Positions 8,035-16,681 of a DNA stretch of 64,000 nt are shown piece after piece; position 1 is the first letter of the stretch, and each line of letters opens with the position of its first letter. The notes under the pieces were generated by a model, which saw only the letters and a list, made by a program, of their open reading frames with translations, was not told where the DNA came from and made no database searches. The stretch comes from Nocardia otitidiscaviarum NBRC 14405 (GTDB taxonomy: Bacteria; Actinomycetota; Actinomycetes; Mycobacteriales; Mycobacteriaceae). The stretch spans positions 62,001-126,000 of the forward strand of contig NZ_BAGD01000074.1 of the NCBI RefSeq assembly GCF_000308635.1. Reading direction: 5' to 3'. A program made the position numbers and the translations under genes.

Positions 8035-9198
8035 ATGACCTCGGCCGTCATCGTCGACGCTGTCCGCACCCCGTCCGGCAAGGGCAAACCAGGTGGTGGC
8101 CTCTCGGATATCGCCCCGGCCACCCTGCTGGCCGGCGTGCTGGAAAGCCTCGTCGAGCGCACCGGTATCGATCCGGCGCTGATCGATGATGTGATCGGCG
8201 GTTGCGTCACGCAGTCGGGCGAGCAAGCGGGCAATATCTCCCGCATCGCACTACTCGCGGCCGGGTTCCCGGAATCGGTGCCCGCCACCACCGTGGACCG
8301 GCAGTGCGGGTCCAGTCAGCAGGCCGCGCATTTCGCCGCCCAGGGCGTGCTGGCCGGTGCCTACGACATCGCCATCGCCTGCGGCGTGGAATCCATGTCG
8401 CGGGTGCGAATGTTCTCCAATACCCAGGGTATCGACATCTACGCACCCATCGCCGGGCGGTATCCGGAAGGGCTCGTACAGCAGGGTATTTCGGCCGAGG
8501 TGATCGCCGCCCGCTGGAAGCTGAACCGGGCCGCCCTGGACGAATTCGCCGCCCGCTCACACCGGCTGGCCGCCGAGACCGCCGCCGCCGGCGGCTTCGA
8601 CCGGGAACTCGTCGCGGCCGGAACGCTCACCGCCGACGAGACCATCCGGGCCACCACCACGCCCGAGGGGCTGGCCGGACTGCGGCCCGCATTCGTCGAC
8701 GAGCGGTATCAGACGCGGTTCCCGGAGATCGAATGGTCGATCACACCCGGCAATTCGTCGCCGCTCACCGATGGGGCGTCGGCCACGCTCATCATGAGCG
8801 AGGAGAAGGCGAACATACTCGGCCTCACCCCGCGCGCCCGCTTCCACTCCTTCGCCGTGGCCGGGGACGATCCGCTGCTCATGCTGACCGCGGTCGTGCC
8901 CGCCACCCGCAAGGCGCTCGCCAAGGCGGGCCTGAGCATCGACGATATCGACGTCTACGAGGTCAACGAGGCGTTCGCGCCGGTGCCGCTGGTGTGGGCG
9001 CACGAACTGGGCGCGGACCCGGCCAAGCTGAATCCGCGCGGCGGTGCGATCGCGCTCGGGCACCCGCTGGGCGCCTCCGGCACCCGGATCCTGGCCACCA
9101 TGCTCAACCACCTGGAACAGACCGGCGGGCGATACGGGCTGATGACCATGTGCGAGGCGGGCGGGCTGGCCAACGCCACCGTCGTGGAACGCCTCTGA
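8035..9198 (+). CDS. Acetyl-CoA acyltransferase (thiolase, FadA family)
   Basis: 387-aa thiolase that cleaves 3-ketoacyl-CoA with CoA, or condenses acetyl-CoA units. Catalytic residues are visible: acylated C91 in DRQCGSSQQ, H343 in GGAIALGHPLGASG, and C373 in MTMCEAGG; NEAFAP is also present. The DRQCGSSQQA wording matches the steroid/fatty-acid FadA5/FadA6 subgroup rather than PhaA-type biosynthetic thiolases (family knowledge). RBS AAGGAG is 6 bp before the ATG. No other beta-oxidation gene is next to it, so the substrate cannot be told from context. Confidence 0.92.
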   Translation: MTSAVIVDAVRTPSGKGKPGGGLSDIAPATLLAGVLESLVERTGIDPALIDDVIGGCVTQSGEQAGNISRIALLAAGFPESVPATTVDRQCGSSQQAAHFAAQGVLAGAYDIAIACGVESMSRVRMFSNTQGIDIYAPIAGRYPEGLVQQGISAEVIAARWKLNRAALDEFAARSHRLAAETAAAGGFDRELVAAGTLTADETIRATTTPEGLAGLRPAFVDERYQTRFPEIEWSITPGNSSPLTDGASATLIMSEEKANILGLTPRARFHSFAVAGDDPLLMLTAVVPATRKALAKAGLSIDDIDVYEVNEAFAPVPLVWAHELGADPAKLNPRGGAIALGHPLGASGTRILATMLNHLEQTGGRYGLMTMCEAGGLANATVVERL

Positions 9199-9298
9199 GC
9201 GCTCCCGCATCGGCACCGTCCCGCAGCGGAGTCCACCTGGGTGTCGGTCGATCGCCGTAGGGTGAGAGCCGCTTCGATCGGCGGTAGGAGGACAAGCG

Positions 9299-10402
9299 GT
9301 GCGGGTGTCGTGGGATCAGGTGTTCGCGTGGCGGATGCGGCGGCAGTTCGTCGATCCGCGCGGTGAGGTCGGGGTCGTGGCGATCGCACAGCGGCTGTGC
9401 GGGGTGCAGGCGCAGGTCACCTCCGCGGCCGAGACCGCGGTGGCGGTGCGGCGATCGACGGGGGAGCCGGGCGCGGTGGTGCGGGCGCTGGACGAGGGCA
9501 CGCTGGTGAAGACGTGGGCCATGCGGGGCACCCTGCACGCACTGCCGCCCGCGTCAGCGGCGGCCGTGCTGTCGCTGATGGCGTCCGCGCGGACCTGGGA
9601 GAAATCGTCCTGGCAGAAGGCTTTCGGGGCCACACCCGACGACGTGACGGCGCTGGTGGAGGCCGTCTCCGGAATTCTCGACGGGGCGGTGCTGACCCGC
9701 GAGGAACTCGTCGCGGCGCTCACCGCGCAGCGGCGGTTCCAGTCCATGGCGGCGGAGCTGCGCTCGGGGTGGGGCGCGCTGCTCAAGCCACTGGCCTGGC
9801 AGGGCGCGCTGTGCCACGGACCCGCACAGGGCAATGCGGTCACCTTCACCCATCCGGCGAGCCTGATTCCGGATTGGCCCGGCATTCCCGAACCCGATGC
9901 CGCTGCTCCGGAGGTCATCGCGGCGTATCTCGGCGCGTACGGCCCGAGCACGCCGGAGGCGTTCGATGCCTGGCTGTCCCGTGGCAGTATTCGCAAAGGC
10001 ATTCTGCGGCAGTGGTTCTCCGACCTCGGCGACCGCCTCACCACGGTCGACATACAGGGGCGAGAAGCCTTCATCCTCACCGAACACGCCGACGAACTGG
10101 CGGCGACCGCGCCTGCCGCATCCGTTCGCCTGCTCGGCGCGTTCGACCAGTACGTCCTCGGCCCCGGCACCAAGGACACCGAACTGCTGACCGGGGACCA
10201 TCGGGCGAAGGTGAGCCGCACCGCCGGTTGGATCGCCCCGCTCGTGCTCGTGAACGGCCGCATCGCCGGAACGTGGGAGACCGACGCGGACGACCTCGTG
10301 GTCGCCATGTTCGACGATGCGCCGCTGCCCGAACTGAAGGCCGAGTTGCCGCACATCGCTCGGGCCACCGGTCAGCCGCTGACCGGTATTCGTTCCGCGT
10401 GA
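9299..10402 (+). CDS. Winged helix DNA-binding protein (AlkZ/YcaQ-like HTH_42 family)
   Basis: 367 aa. The sequence follows the actinobacterial winged-helix family related to AlkZ/YcaQ DNA glycosylases: N-terminal helix VFAWRMRRQFVD, RLCGVQAQVTSAAE, and the hallmark LVKTWAMRGTLHALP (residues about 68-82); later LLGAFDQYVLGPG. AlkZ-type proteins unhook DNA crosslinks, using a QxQ/QxD catalytic motif; here GVQAQV could correspond, but I cannot confirm activity. GTG start with AGGAG about 9 bp upstream. Stands alone between the thiolase and a serine hydrolase. Confidence 0.8.
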   Translation: MRVSWDQVFAWRMRRQFVDPRGEVGVVAIAQRLCGVQAQVTSAAETAVAVRRSTGEPGAVVRALDEGTLVKTWAMRGTLHALPPASAAAVLSLMASARTWEKSSWQKAFGATPDDVTALVEAVSGILDGAVLTREELVAALTAQRRFQSMAAELRSGWGALLKPLAWQGALCHGPAQGNAVTFTHPASLIPDWPGIPEPDAAAPEVIAAYLGAYGPSTPEAFDAWLSRGSIRKGILRQWFSDLGDRLTTVDIQGREAFILTEHADELAATAPAASVRLLGAFDQYVLGPGTKDTELLTGDHRAKVSRTAGWIAPLVLVNGRIAGTWETDADDLVVAMFDDAPLPELKAELPHIARATGQPLTGIRSA

Positions 10403-10469
10403 AAGATCGGGGAACTCTCAGGGTTCATACCGGATGCGCTGCGGCGGTACGGCTTTCTACCGTCGGTAC

Positions 10470-11615
10470 ATGAGAATCGTGCCGATCGCCGCTGTCGCGC
10501 TGGCGCTGCTGCCCGTGGCCGCCTGCTCCGCGTTGGATTCCGCCGCGGGACCCACCGTGGTCGGGCCGCCGACGACCGTGTCGCCTGCTCGGGTGGAGCA
10601 GGTGCGCGCCGATATCGACGCGTTGGTGCGGTCGGGGATCGCCGGGGTGATCGCGACACTGACCGAGAACGGGCAGACGGTGACCCTGACCGCTGGTGTC
10701 GCCGACCGGGAGACGGGGGAGCCGATACCGCTCGCGCCGCCGCAGCAGGTGCGGGTGGGCAGTATCGCCAAGACCTTCGTGGCGGCACTGATCCTGCAAT
10801 TGGCGGCCGAGGGCCGGGTGGGCCTCGACGAGCCGGTCGACACCTACCTGCCCGGACTCCTGGTGGGCGACGGCGTGGACGGCAAGGCCATCACGGTTCG
10901 CCAGCTGCTCCAGCACCGCAGTGGGCTACCGGAATTCAGCTCCGAACCGGAGATCGACGAGTACCGGGCGGGTCTGGAGGGGCGCACGTTCACCCCCGCC
11001 GAGGAGGTGGCCATCGCGCTGCGGAATCCGGCGCAGTTCGCCCCCGGTGAGCGATACGAGTACACCAATACGAACTATCTGGTGGCCGGGATGCTCGTCG
11101 AGAAGCTCACGGGCCGGCCCTACGCCGAGGAACTGGCGCGGCGCATCACCATCCCCGCGCAGCTGCCCGACACCTATCTGCCCGACACCGGCGAGCTGGA
11201 CATCCGGGGCCCGCATCCACACGGATACGCCCCCGTCGACGGCGTGCGCACCGATGTCACCCGCATCGAGCCGTCCGTGCCGTGGGCGGCCGGAGCCCTG
11301 GTCTCCACCGGCAACGACCTCAATCGCTTCTACACCGCCCTGCTGGCCGGAAAGATCGTCGCCGACGCCCAACTCCGCGAAATGCTCGACGGCCTACCCC
11401 GCGCCGACGACGACCCCTTCCACTACGGACTCGGCATCGGTGTCGCCGAACTACCCTGCGGCACACAGTACTTCGGACACACCGGCGGCATCTACGGTTT
11501 CATCACGGTCTCCGGCGCGACTCCGGAGGGCCGCGCCGTCACCATCACCATGACCGAGGTCATCGAAGAGCGCCAGGACACCATGGGCCTGCTGACGCAC
11601 GCCCTGTGCCCCTGA
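10470..11615 (+). CDS. Serine hydrolase of the beta-lactamase/D-Ala-D-Ala carboxypeptidase type, lipoprotein
   Basis: 381 aa with a lipoprotein signal: MRIVPIAAVALALLPVAAC, lipobox cysteine C19. The class C beta-lactamase fold motifs are complete: S98-I-A-K101 (VGSIAKTF), Y198-T-N200 and H337-T-G-G340. Such proteins act at the cell surface as carboxypeptidases, esterases or beta-lactamases; the substrate cannot be told. I took the ATG at 10470 rather than the upstream frame start because the signal peptide begins there. No adjacent regulator, so a dedicated inducible beta-lactamase is less likely than a housekeeping esterase or peptidase. Confidence 0.87.
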   Translation: MRIVPIAAVALALLPVAACSALDSAAGPTVVGPPTTVSPARVEQVRADIDALVRSGIAGVIATLTENGQTVTLTAGVADRETGEPIPLAPPQQVRVGSIAKTFVAALILQLAAEGRVGLDEPVDTYLPGLLVGDGVDGKAITVRQLLQHRSGLPEFSSEPEIDEYRAGLEGRTFTPAEEVAIALRNPAQFAPGERYEYTNTNYLVAGMLVEKLTGRPYAEELARRITIPAQLPDTYLPDTGELDIRGPHPHGYAPVDGVRTDVTRIEPSVPWAAGALVSTGNDLNRFYTALLAGKIVADAQLREMLDGLPRADDDPFHYGLGIGVAELPCGTQYFGHTGGIYGFITVSGATPEGRAVTITMTEVIEERQDTMGLLTHALCP

Positions 11616-11723
11616 CGCGGACGACGGTAGCGGGCCGTCGCACGACACACCGCTACCGACCGCAGTAGTCCGCACGAGCGCGATCCATGCCCGTGCTGGT
11701 AGTCTTATCGGTAGTCTGCCGAT

Positions 11724-12026
11724 GTGGCGATCGTGTGGTACTGGGCGTTGGCGCAGCTGCTGGCGAAGACCGGTGTGGACATCGACGAGGTGTTCGAGAT
11801 GGTCAACGCATGGCAGACCGGCGCACGGCGGGTCCGGCTCGAGCTCGCCACGGACACCGCGACCGGGCTGCGCACCTTCGTCATCTCCGGTCGCGCGGAC
11901 AACGGCCGGGCCATCGCCGCCTACGCCCGCCACACCGGCCGCGACATCTACATCTTCGACGCGACCTATCTCACGGAAGAGCAGATCGCCGACTTCGAAC
12001 GCTGGGAGGCGACCCACCATGACTGA
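11724..12026 (+). CDS. Small protein, possible toxin of a toxin-antitoxin pair
   Basis: 100 aa, not recognised as a named family. Begins with a helix (WYWALAQLLAKTGVDIDEVF), then basic and beta-like stretches RRVRLELATD, TFVISGRADNGRAIAAYA and DIYIFDATYLTEEQ. The GRADNGR turn followed by a short C-terminal strand recalls BrnT-like RelE-fold toxins, but that is only a shape resemblance. GTG start; its stop overlaps the next gene by 8 bp, and the next gene encodes a ribbon-helix-helix protein. The tight toxin-first pairing is the main reason for the call. Confidence 0.6.
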   Translation: MAIVWYWALAQLLAKTGVDIDEVFEMVNAWQTGARRVRLELATDTATGLRTFVISGRADNGRAIAAYARHTGRDIYIFDATYLTEEQIADFERWEATHHD

Positions 12027-12363
12027 CCCGTTCCACGAGATGAGCCCCGCCGAGGTGGCGGCGATCAAGGACCGGCTCGAGCTCACCGGCGAGACCGTAA
12101 CCGAGAAGGAGTTGGGGATCACCATCGGCCCCGATGCCGAACCGGTATTCGTTCCCCGTTCGATCAAAATGCCTTACGACCTGGACCGAGCGTGCAAGGC
12201 CCGCGCCACCGCACTGGGCATGTCGCAGTCGGCGTACATCCGCTCGCTGATCGAGAACGACATCGCCACCGCCGGAGTAGGCAAACAGCGGCCCGCCTGG
12301 GTACGCGAACTGCTCGCCGTGATCGCCCACCACGAGAACGACGACAGCCGCAAGGCATCCTGA
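12019..12363 (+). CDS. Ribbon-helix-helix (CopG-like) protein, possible antitoxin
   Basis: 114 aa. Residues about 48-80 match a ribbon-helix-helix DNA-binding domain: strand RSIKMPYDLDRACKARATAL, then turn GMSQSAYIRSLIENDI. The N-terminal about 45 residues (MSPAEVAAIKDRLELTG) would be the partner-binding part, which is the reverse of the usual antitoxin order. Starts inside the end of the preceding gene (ATGACTGA overlap), so the two are translationally coupled. Together they look like a type II toxin-antitoxin module, inferred from organisation only. Confidence 0.65.
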   Translation: MTDPFHEMSPAEVAAIKDRLELTGETVTEKELGITIGPDAEPVFVPRSIKMPYDLDRACKARATALGMSQSAYIRSLIENDIATAGVGKQRPAWVRELLAVIAHHENDDSRKAS

Positions 12364-12445
12364 CTGGTATCAGCAGTACGCCGGGAAGTCGTCCGGCGTC
12401 GTGGTGAAGGAAGCGCGGATCGCTTGAACCCCGTCGGCGAATGCA

Positions 12446-12464
12446 CTACTACTTATCGTAGTAG
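12446..12464. promoter_or_regulatory. Perfect inverted repeat upstream of the FAD monooxygenase gene
   Basis: CTACTAC-TTATC-GTAGTAG: 7-bp arms, 5-bp spacer, 24 bp before the ATG of the monooxygenase gene. It overlaps the expected promoter/start region, so a repressor bound here would block transcription. No regulator gene is adjacent; the binding protein must be encoded elsewhere. Confidence 0.55.
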
Positions 12465-12488
12465 AAATCGTAGAGGGGTTGGGCGGCT

Positions 12489-13709
12489 ATGGGATACGCG
12501 CAATGTTGTGTAGTCGGCGGCGGACCGGCGGGGATGATGGCGGGGCTGCTGTTGGCGCGGGCCGGGGTGCAGGTGACCGTCATCGAGAAGCACGGTGACT
12601 TTCTGCGGGACTTCCGGGGTGACACCGTGCATCCGTCGACGTTGCGTCTGCTCGACGAACTGGGGTTGGGGGAGAAGTTCGCCGCACTGCCGCAGCGCAA
12701 GCTGGAGCGGATGCGCATGCACATCGGCGACCGCAGCGTGGTGGCCGCCGACTTCACCCGGATTCCGGGGCCGCATCGGCACATCGCCATGGTGCCGCAG
12801 TGGGACTTCCTCAATCTACTTGCCGAATCTGCGTGTGCGGAGCCGTCTTTCACCATTCGCATGGCGACCGAGGTGATCGGAACGCTGCACGAAGGCGACC
12901 GGATCACCGGCGTCCGGCTGCACGAGCCCGACGGCTCCACAACGGAACTGCGCGCCGATCTCGTCCTCGCCTGCGACGGGCGCGATTCAGTGGTGCGGGA
13001 CGCGGCGGGTCTGCGGCAGGACACCTTCGAGGTGCCCATGGACGTCTGGTGGCTGCGCATTCCGGCGGGCGCGGGGGACCGGCACGACGGTCAGGTATTC
13101 GCCCGCTTCGAGGCGGGGCGGGCGGCGGTGACCATGGATCGCGGCGACTACTACCAGACCTCCTATCTGATTCCGAAAGGCGCGGACGCGCGGCTGCGCG
13201 CCCGGGGCATCGAGTGGCTGCGCGGCGAACTGGTCGAACTGTTCGGCTGGGACGACGCGACGGTGGCGGCCATAGAATCCTGGGACGAGGTGAAACTGCT
13301 GCGCGTCACCATGGGTCGGCTGTCCCGGTGGTACACCGACGGCCTACTGTGTCTCGGCGATGCCGCGCACACCATGTCCCCGGTCGGCGGCGTGGGCGTG
13401 AACCTCGCGATACAGGACGCGGTGGCCGCCGCCCGCATCCTCGCCGCCCCGCTGCGCTCCGGCACGCTCACCGCCACGGATCTGGCCAAGGTGCAGAAGC
13501 GACGGTGGCTGCCGACCGCCGCCGTCCAGCGGCAACAGTTGGGTGAGCACGACATGCTGCTGCGCCCCTGTCTGGACGGGACGCTCGACGGCCTGCCCGC
13601 ACCCCTGCGCCTGTTGGACCGACTGCCCGCACTGGCCGGGCTCACCGCGTATTTCGGCGGAATCGGCATTCGGCCCGAACGCGCGCCGGAATTCGCACGG
13701 ATGGCCTGA
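12489..13709 (+). CDS. FAD-dependent monooxygenase (aromatic hydroxylase-like)
   Basis: 406 aa of the p-hydroxybenzoate hydroxylase fold: FAD-binding CCVVGGGPAGMMAGLLLARA (residues about 6-25), the DG motif LVLACDGRDSVVR (near residue 160), and the GD motif LLCLGDAAHTMSPVGGVG (near residue 290). These three motifs define group A flavin monooxygenases, which hydroxylate aromatic or polyketide substrates using NAD(P)H and O2. Substrate unknown. Preceded by a perfect inverted repeat that suggests a TetR/MarR-type repressor. Confidence 0.88.
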   Translation: MGYAQCCVVGGGPAGMMAGLLLARAGVQVTVIEKHGDFLRDFRGDTVHPSTLRLLDELGLGEKFAALPQRKLERMRMHIGDRSVVAADFTRIPGPHRHIAMVPQWDFLNLLAESACAEPSFTIRMATEVIGTLHEGDRITGVRLHEPDGSTTELRADLVLACDGRDSVVRDAAGLRQDTFEVPMDVWWLRIPAGAGDRHDGQVFARFEAGRAAVTMDRGDYYQTSYLIPKGADARLRARGIEWLRGELVELFGWDDATVAAIESWDEVKLLRVTMGRLSRWYTDGLLCLGDAAHTMSPVGGVGVNLAIQDAVAAARILAAPLRSGTLTATDLAKVQKRRWLPTAAVQRQQLGEHDMLLRPCLDGTLDGLPAPLRLLDRLPALAGLTAYFGGIGIRPERAPEFARMA

Positions 13710-13964
13710 ACCTCGACAAGTGCCGGATGCGCCGATCCCCGAAAGCGTGCACGGCGCCGTCGCGGCCGCGAGGCTGGACGGGGAACTGTGAACCGCGGCC
13801 GAAGGGCGTCCTGGTGGGGCGGATCGCTGGGCGAAGGATGGCGCTTGTCGCGGCCGGGTGTTGTCAGTGGGCGTGTTTATGCTGGCAGGGCACGTTCCGG
13901 CGGGTCCACCGCACCGCGAGTAATTTCGGTGCCGTGGCCTGGATGCGGGAAGGTAGGTACGTCC

Positions 13965-15050
13965 GTGGCGCAACTGGTGCAGGGTGTGATCGCACGGTCG
14001 AAACAGGCGCCGGTCGAGGTGACCCGGATCGAGATACCGGAACCGGGTCCGCACGAGGCTGTAGTGGCGGTGCAAGCGTGCGGGGTGTGTGAAACAGACC
14101 TGAACCACCGGGACGGCAGGGTCGGTGACGACTTCCCGTACCTGCTCGGTCACGAAGCAGCCGGTGTGGTGGAGCAGGTCGGCGACGATGTGGAGAACCT
14201 GCGCCCGGGCGACTTCGTCATTCTGAATTGGCGAGCGGTGTGCGGCGAATGTCGCGCCTGCCGCAAGGCCAAGCCGTGGAACTGTCTGACCCCGCACACA
14301 GCCGCACGGCCGATGACGCTCCCGGACGGCACCCCGCTCACCCCGGTCCTCGGCGTCGGGGGCCTCGCCGAGAAAACCCTCGTGCATGCGGGGCAGTGCA
14401 CGAAGATCGCCCCGGACGTCGATCCAGCGGCGGCCGCGCTGCTCGGCTGCGGTATCGCCACCGGCATCGGCGCTGCCTTGCACACCGGGGCGGTCGAACG
14501 CGGAGACGCCGTCGCGGTGTTCGGCTGCGACGGCATCGGTGCCGCGGCCATCGCCGGAGCCCGCCTGGCCGGAGCCGACCCCATCATCGCCGTCGACCCT
14601 GCCCCACGGCATCTGGAGTGGGCGAAGAACTTCGGGGCGACACACACCATCGATGCGAATGTCACCGACGTGGTCGCACAGGTCCTCACGCTGACCGGCG
14701 GGCTGGGCGCGGACGTCGTCATCGACACAACCGCGCGACCTGAGACCTGGAAGCAGGCATTCCGCGCGCGCGGACCGGCCGGGACACTGGTCATGCTCGG
14801 CTTGCCTGAATCGGACGAGCAGCTGGATATCCCACTGCGCGAACTACGTGTCCGCAGCGGCTCGATCAAGTCCGCCTGGTACGGCGATACGCTCCCGTCG
14901 CGAGACTTCCCGGCCCTGATCAGTTCCTACCGACAGGGCCTGCTCGATCTGGACGCCTTTGTCACCGAAACCATTTCATTGAGCGACGTCGAACAGGCAC
15001 TGTCGAAGCTGCGCCGACGCGACGTGCTGCGCTCGGTCGTCCGCCCATAG
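13965..15050 (+). CDS. Zinc alcohol dehydrogenase, S-(hydroxymethyl)mycothiol dehydrogenase-like
   Basis: 361-aa medium-chain dehydrogenase. Zinc ligands are in VQACGVCETDLNHRDG and GHEAAGVVEQVGDD; structural zinc cysteines in CGECRACRKAKPWNC; NAD-binding AVFGCDGIGAAAIAGARLAG. The stretches FVILNWRAVCGECRAC, FADKTLVHAGQ-like (here LAEKTLVHAGQCTK) and TWKQAFRARG match the mycobacterial formaldehyde-detoxifying enzyme MscR. I chose the GTG at 13965 with GGAAGG upstream; the longer frame before it has no homology. The metallo-hydrolase often found after mscR is absent here, so this may be a paralogue with another substrate. Confidence 0.85.
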   Translation: MAQLVQGVIARSKQAPVEVTRIEIPEPGPHEAVVAVQACGVCETDLNHRDGRVGDDFPYLLGHEAAGVVEQVGDDVENLRPGDFVILNWRAVCGECRACRKAKPWNCLTPHTAARPMTLPDGTPLTPVLGVGGLAEKTLVHAGQCTKIAPDVDPAAAALLGCGIATGIGAALHTGAVERGDAVAVFGCDGIGAAAIAGARLAGADPIIAVDPAPRHLEWAKNFGATHTIDANVTDVVAQVLTLTGGLGADVVIDTTARPETWKQAFRARGPAGTLVMLGLPESDEQLDIPLRELRVRSGSIKSAWYGDTLPSRDFPALISSYRQGLLDLDAFVTETISLSDVEQALSKLRRRDVLRSVVRP

Positions 15051-15130
15051 TCAGCGCCCGCCAGATGAACCGAAGTCTTATCGGTCGCAGCCGGATAGGC
15101 GTGCAGCGGGTGGTATCGCGGTCCGCGTGA

Positions 15131-16069
15131 TTACGCACCGGATGCCAGTTGGGCGGGCAGATGCGGAGTCAGGGCTTCGGTGGTCGCCATGCGGCCTACT
15201 TCCAGCGCGCGACGGATGATGGTGGCGTCGCGTCCGATGCGGCCGATGGACGGCGCGCCCGTCGGCGGGCGGATCTGGAGCACCGCTGGATTCGTGGCCA
15301 TCTCGGCTTCTTCGCGCCGCTGGAGTTCGCTGCGGGTCATCCAGGAGTCGACGGTGCCGGGGGCGTGGCGGGACAGGAAGCGGGCGACCAGGTGGGTTTC
15401 CAGGCGGGAGGGGGTGGTGGGGGGTTCGTCGGCGCGGCGGGTGCGCAGTACCAGTGCGTGGGTCGCGCCCTGGGCGAAAGCCGTTCGTACCGGGACGGAT
15501 TCGGAGAGTCCGGCGTCCACGTAGCGGCGCTCGCCGACCCGGACGGATCGGCCCGCCAGGATCGGCAGGCAGGTGGTCGCCCGCAGGGCGCGTTGCAACG
15601 AGGGCGCGTCGGTGAGGTACGGGTGCAGGTCCACGGGCCTGCCGTCGGCGGTGTCGGTTGCTATGGGATGGAAGGTGATCGGGTTGGCCAGGATTGCCGG
15701 GAAATCCATGGGGACGATGCGCTCGTACACCGAGTGCACCAGGAAACGGGTGTCCACCACGGGTGCGCCACGCAGGGCGCGGGCGGGGGAGATAACGCGG
15801 TTGATCACCGTGGGATGCCAGGCGCGCCAGGCGTCGGCCGCGCGCCCGCACAGCAGCCACGCGCCGTTGAGCGCACCGGCCGATGCGCCGTAGACGGCGT
15901 CGAAGCAGTCGGTCAGGCCCAGTTCCTCGAGTGCGGTCACCATGCCGTGCGAATACGCGCCGCGCGTGGAACCGCCCTCGATCACCAGGGCCAGCCGGGC
16001 GTCGTCGGTGCGCGCTCCGGGGCGGCTGCCGTCGCGGTGCCGCTGGGCGATGAGAGCTGCGACGGTCAC
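15131..16069 (-). CDS. Patatin-like phospholipase family protein
   Basis: 312 aa. Patatin hallmarks: oxyanion loop IEGGSTRGAYSHG, catalytic serine S63 in YGASAGALNG, and the dyad aspartate in RYVDAGLSESVPV. These Ser-Asp enzymes release fatty acids from lipids; the actual substrate is unknown. The GTG at 16067-16069 is preceded by GGAGG about 8 bp upstream, whereas the in-frame ATG 12 codons earlier is not. Convergent with the mycothiol-type dehydrogenase, divergent from the NUDIX gene with only 72 bp between starts. Confidence 0.88.
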   Translation of the reverse strand: MTVAALIAQRHRDGSRPGARTDDARLALVIEGGSTRGAYSHGMVTALEELGLTDCFDAVYGASAGALNGAWLLCGRAADAWRAWHPTVINRVISPARALRGAPVVDTRFLVHSVYERIVPMDFPAILANPITFHPIATDTADGRPVDLHPYLTDAPSLQRALRATTCLPILAGRSVRVGERRYVDAGLSESVPVRTAFAQGATHALVLRTRRADEPPTTPSRLETHLVARFLSRHAPGTVDSWMTRSELQRREEAEMATNPAVLQIRPPTGAPSIGRIGRDATIIRRALEVGRMATTEALTPHLPAQLASGA

Positions 16070-16141
16070 CGAGACACCCTCCAGATTTGAGACACTACCT
16101 AGCATGTGTACCACATCGTCGTGCGCAGTAGGCTGCGGCGA

Positions 16142-16552
16142 ATGCGAACCGAACCCGCACGGAAACTCATCGACACGGTGGCCTGGGTGCGTATCGAGCG
16201 GGGCCGCATCCTCTGCGCCCGTCCGCGCGGGAAGGACGTCTTCTATATTCCCGGCGGTAAACGCGAGGGCGCGGAGACCGACCTCCAGACGCTGCTGCGC
16301 GAGATCGAGGAGGAGTTGACGGTCGCGCTGCTGCCGGACACCGTCGACCATGTCGGCACCTACGAGGCGGTGCTGCCGGAGGCGGTGGTCCGGATGGCCT
16401 GCTATACCGCCGAATACACCGGGACGGTCGCCGCGAGCAGTGAGATCGACGAGATCGCATGGTTCACCTACGCGCAGCGTGAGGAGGTGCCCCCGGTGGA
16501 TCAACTGCTCTTCGACGACCTGGTGCGGTCCGGCCTGCTCGCCGCCCGCTGA
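16142..16552 (+). CDS. NUDIX hydrolase
   Basis: 136 aa. The NUDIX box runs GKREGAE then seven residues, then REIEEELTV (about residues 40-62), matching GX5EX7REUXEEXGU except that the second glycine is threonine. NUDIX enzymes hydrolyse nucleoside diphosphates linked to another group; this member's substrate is unknown. The ATG at 16142 fits the family length better than one 12 codons upstream. Divergent from the patatin gene. Confidence 0.82.
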   Translation: MRTEPARKLIDTVAWVRIERGRILCARPRGKDVFYIPGGKREGAETDLQTLLREIEEELTVALLPDTVDHVGTYEAVLPEAVVRMACYTAEYTGTVAASSEIDEIAWFTYAQREEVPPVDQLLFDDLVRSGLLAAR

Positions 16553-16560
16553 CCGCACAA

Positions 16561-16574
16561 TAGAACAGGTTGTC
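16561..16574. promoter_or_regulatory. Imperfect KstR-like half-matching site
   Basis: TAGAACAGGTTGTC fits TNNAACNNGTTNNA except for the last base. It lies 43 bp upstream of the perfect site before the nitronate monooxygenase gene and just after the NUDIX stop. Possible second operator; weak on its own. Confidence 0.3.
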
Positions 16575-16616
16575 CACACCCGCCCACCGGCCTTGGTGGC
16601 GACTCTGGTCAGAATC

Positions 16617-16630
16617 TAGAACATGTTCTA
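16617..16630. promoter_or_regulatory. Perfect 14-bp palindrome of KstR type before the nitronate monooxygenase gene
   Basis: TAGAACATGTTCTA is a perfect 14-bp palindrome and fits the TNNAACNNGTTNNA consensus known for the mycobacterial cholesterol-catabolism repressor KstR. It ends 51 bp before the ATG, in promoter position. No kstR gene is in the window. Confidence 0.6.
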
Positions 16631-16681
16631 CTGTGATGGGGACTACGTACCCGGACAGTGACCAGAGGAGTCCAGCACCCC

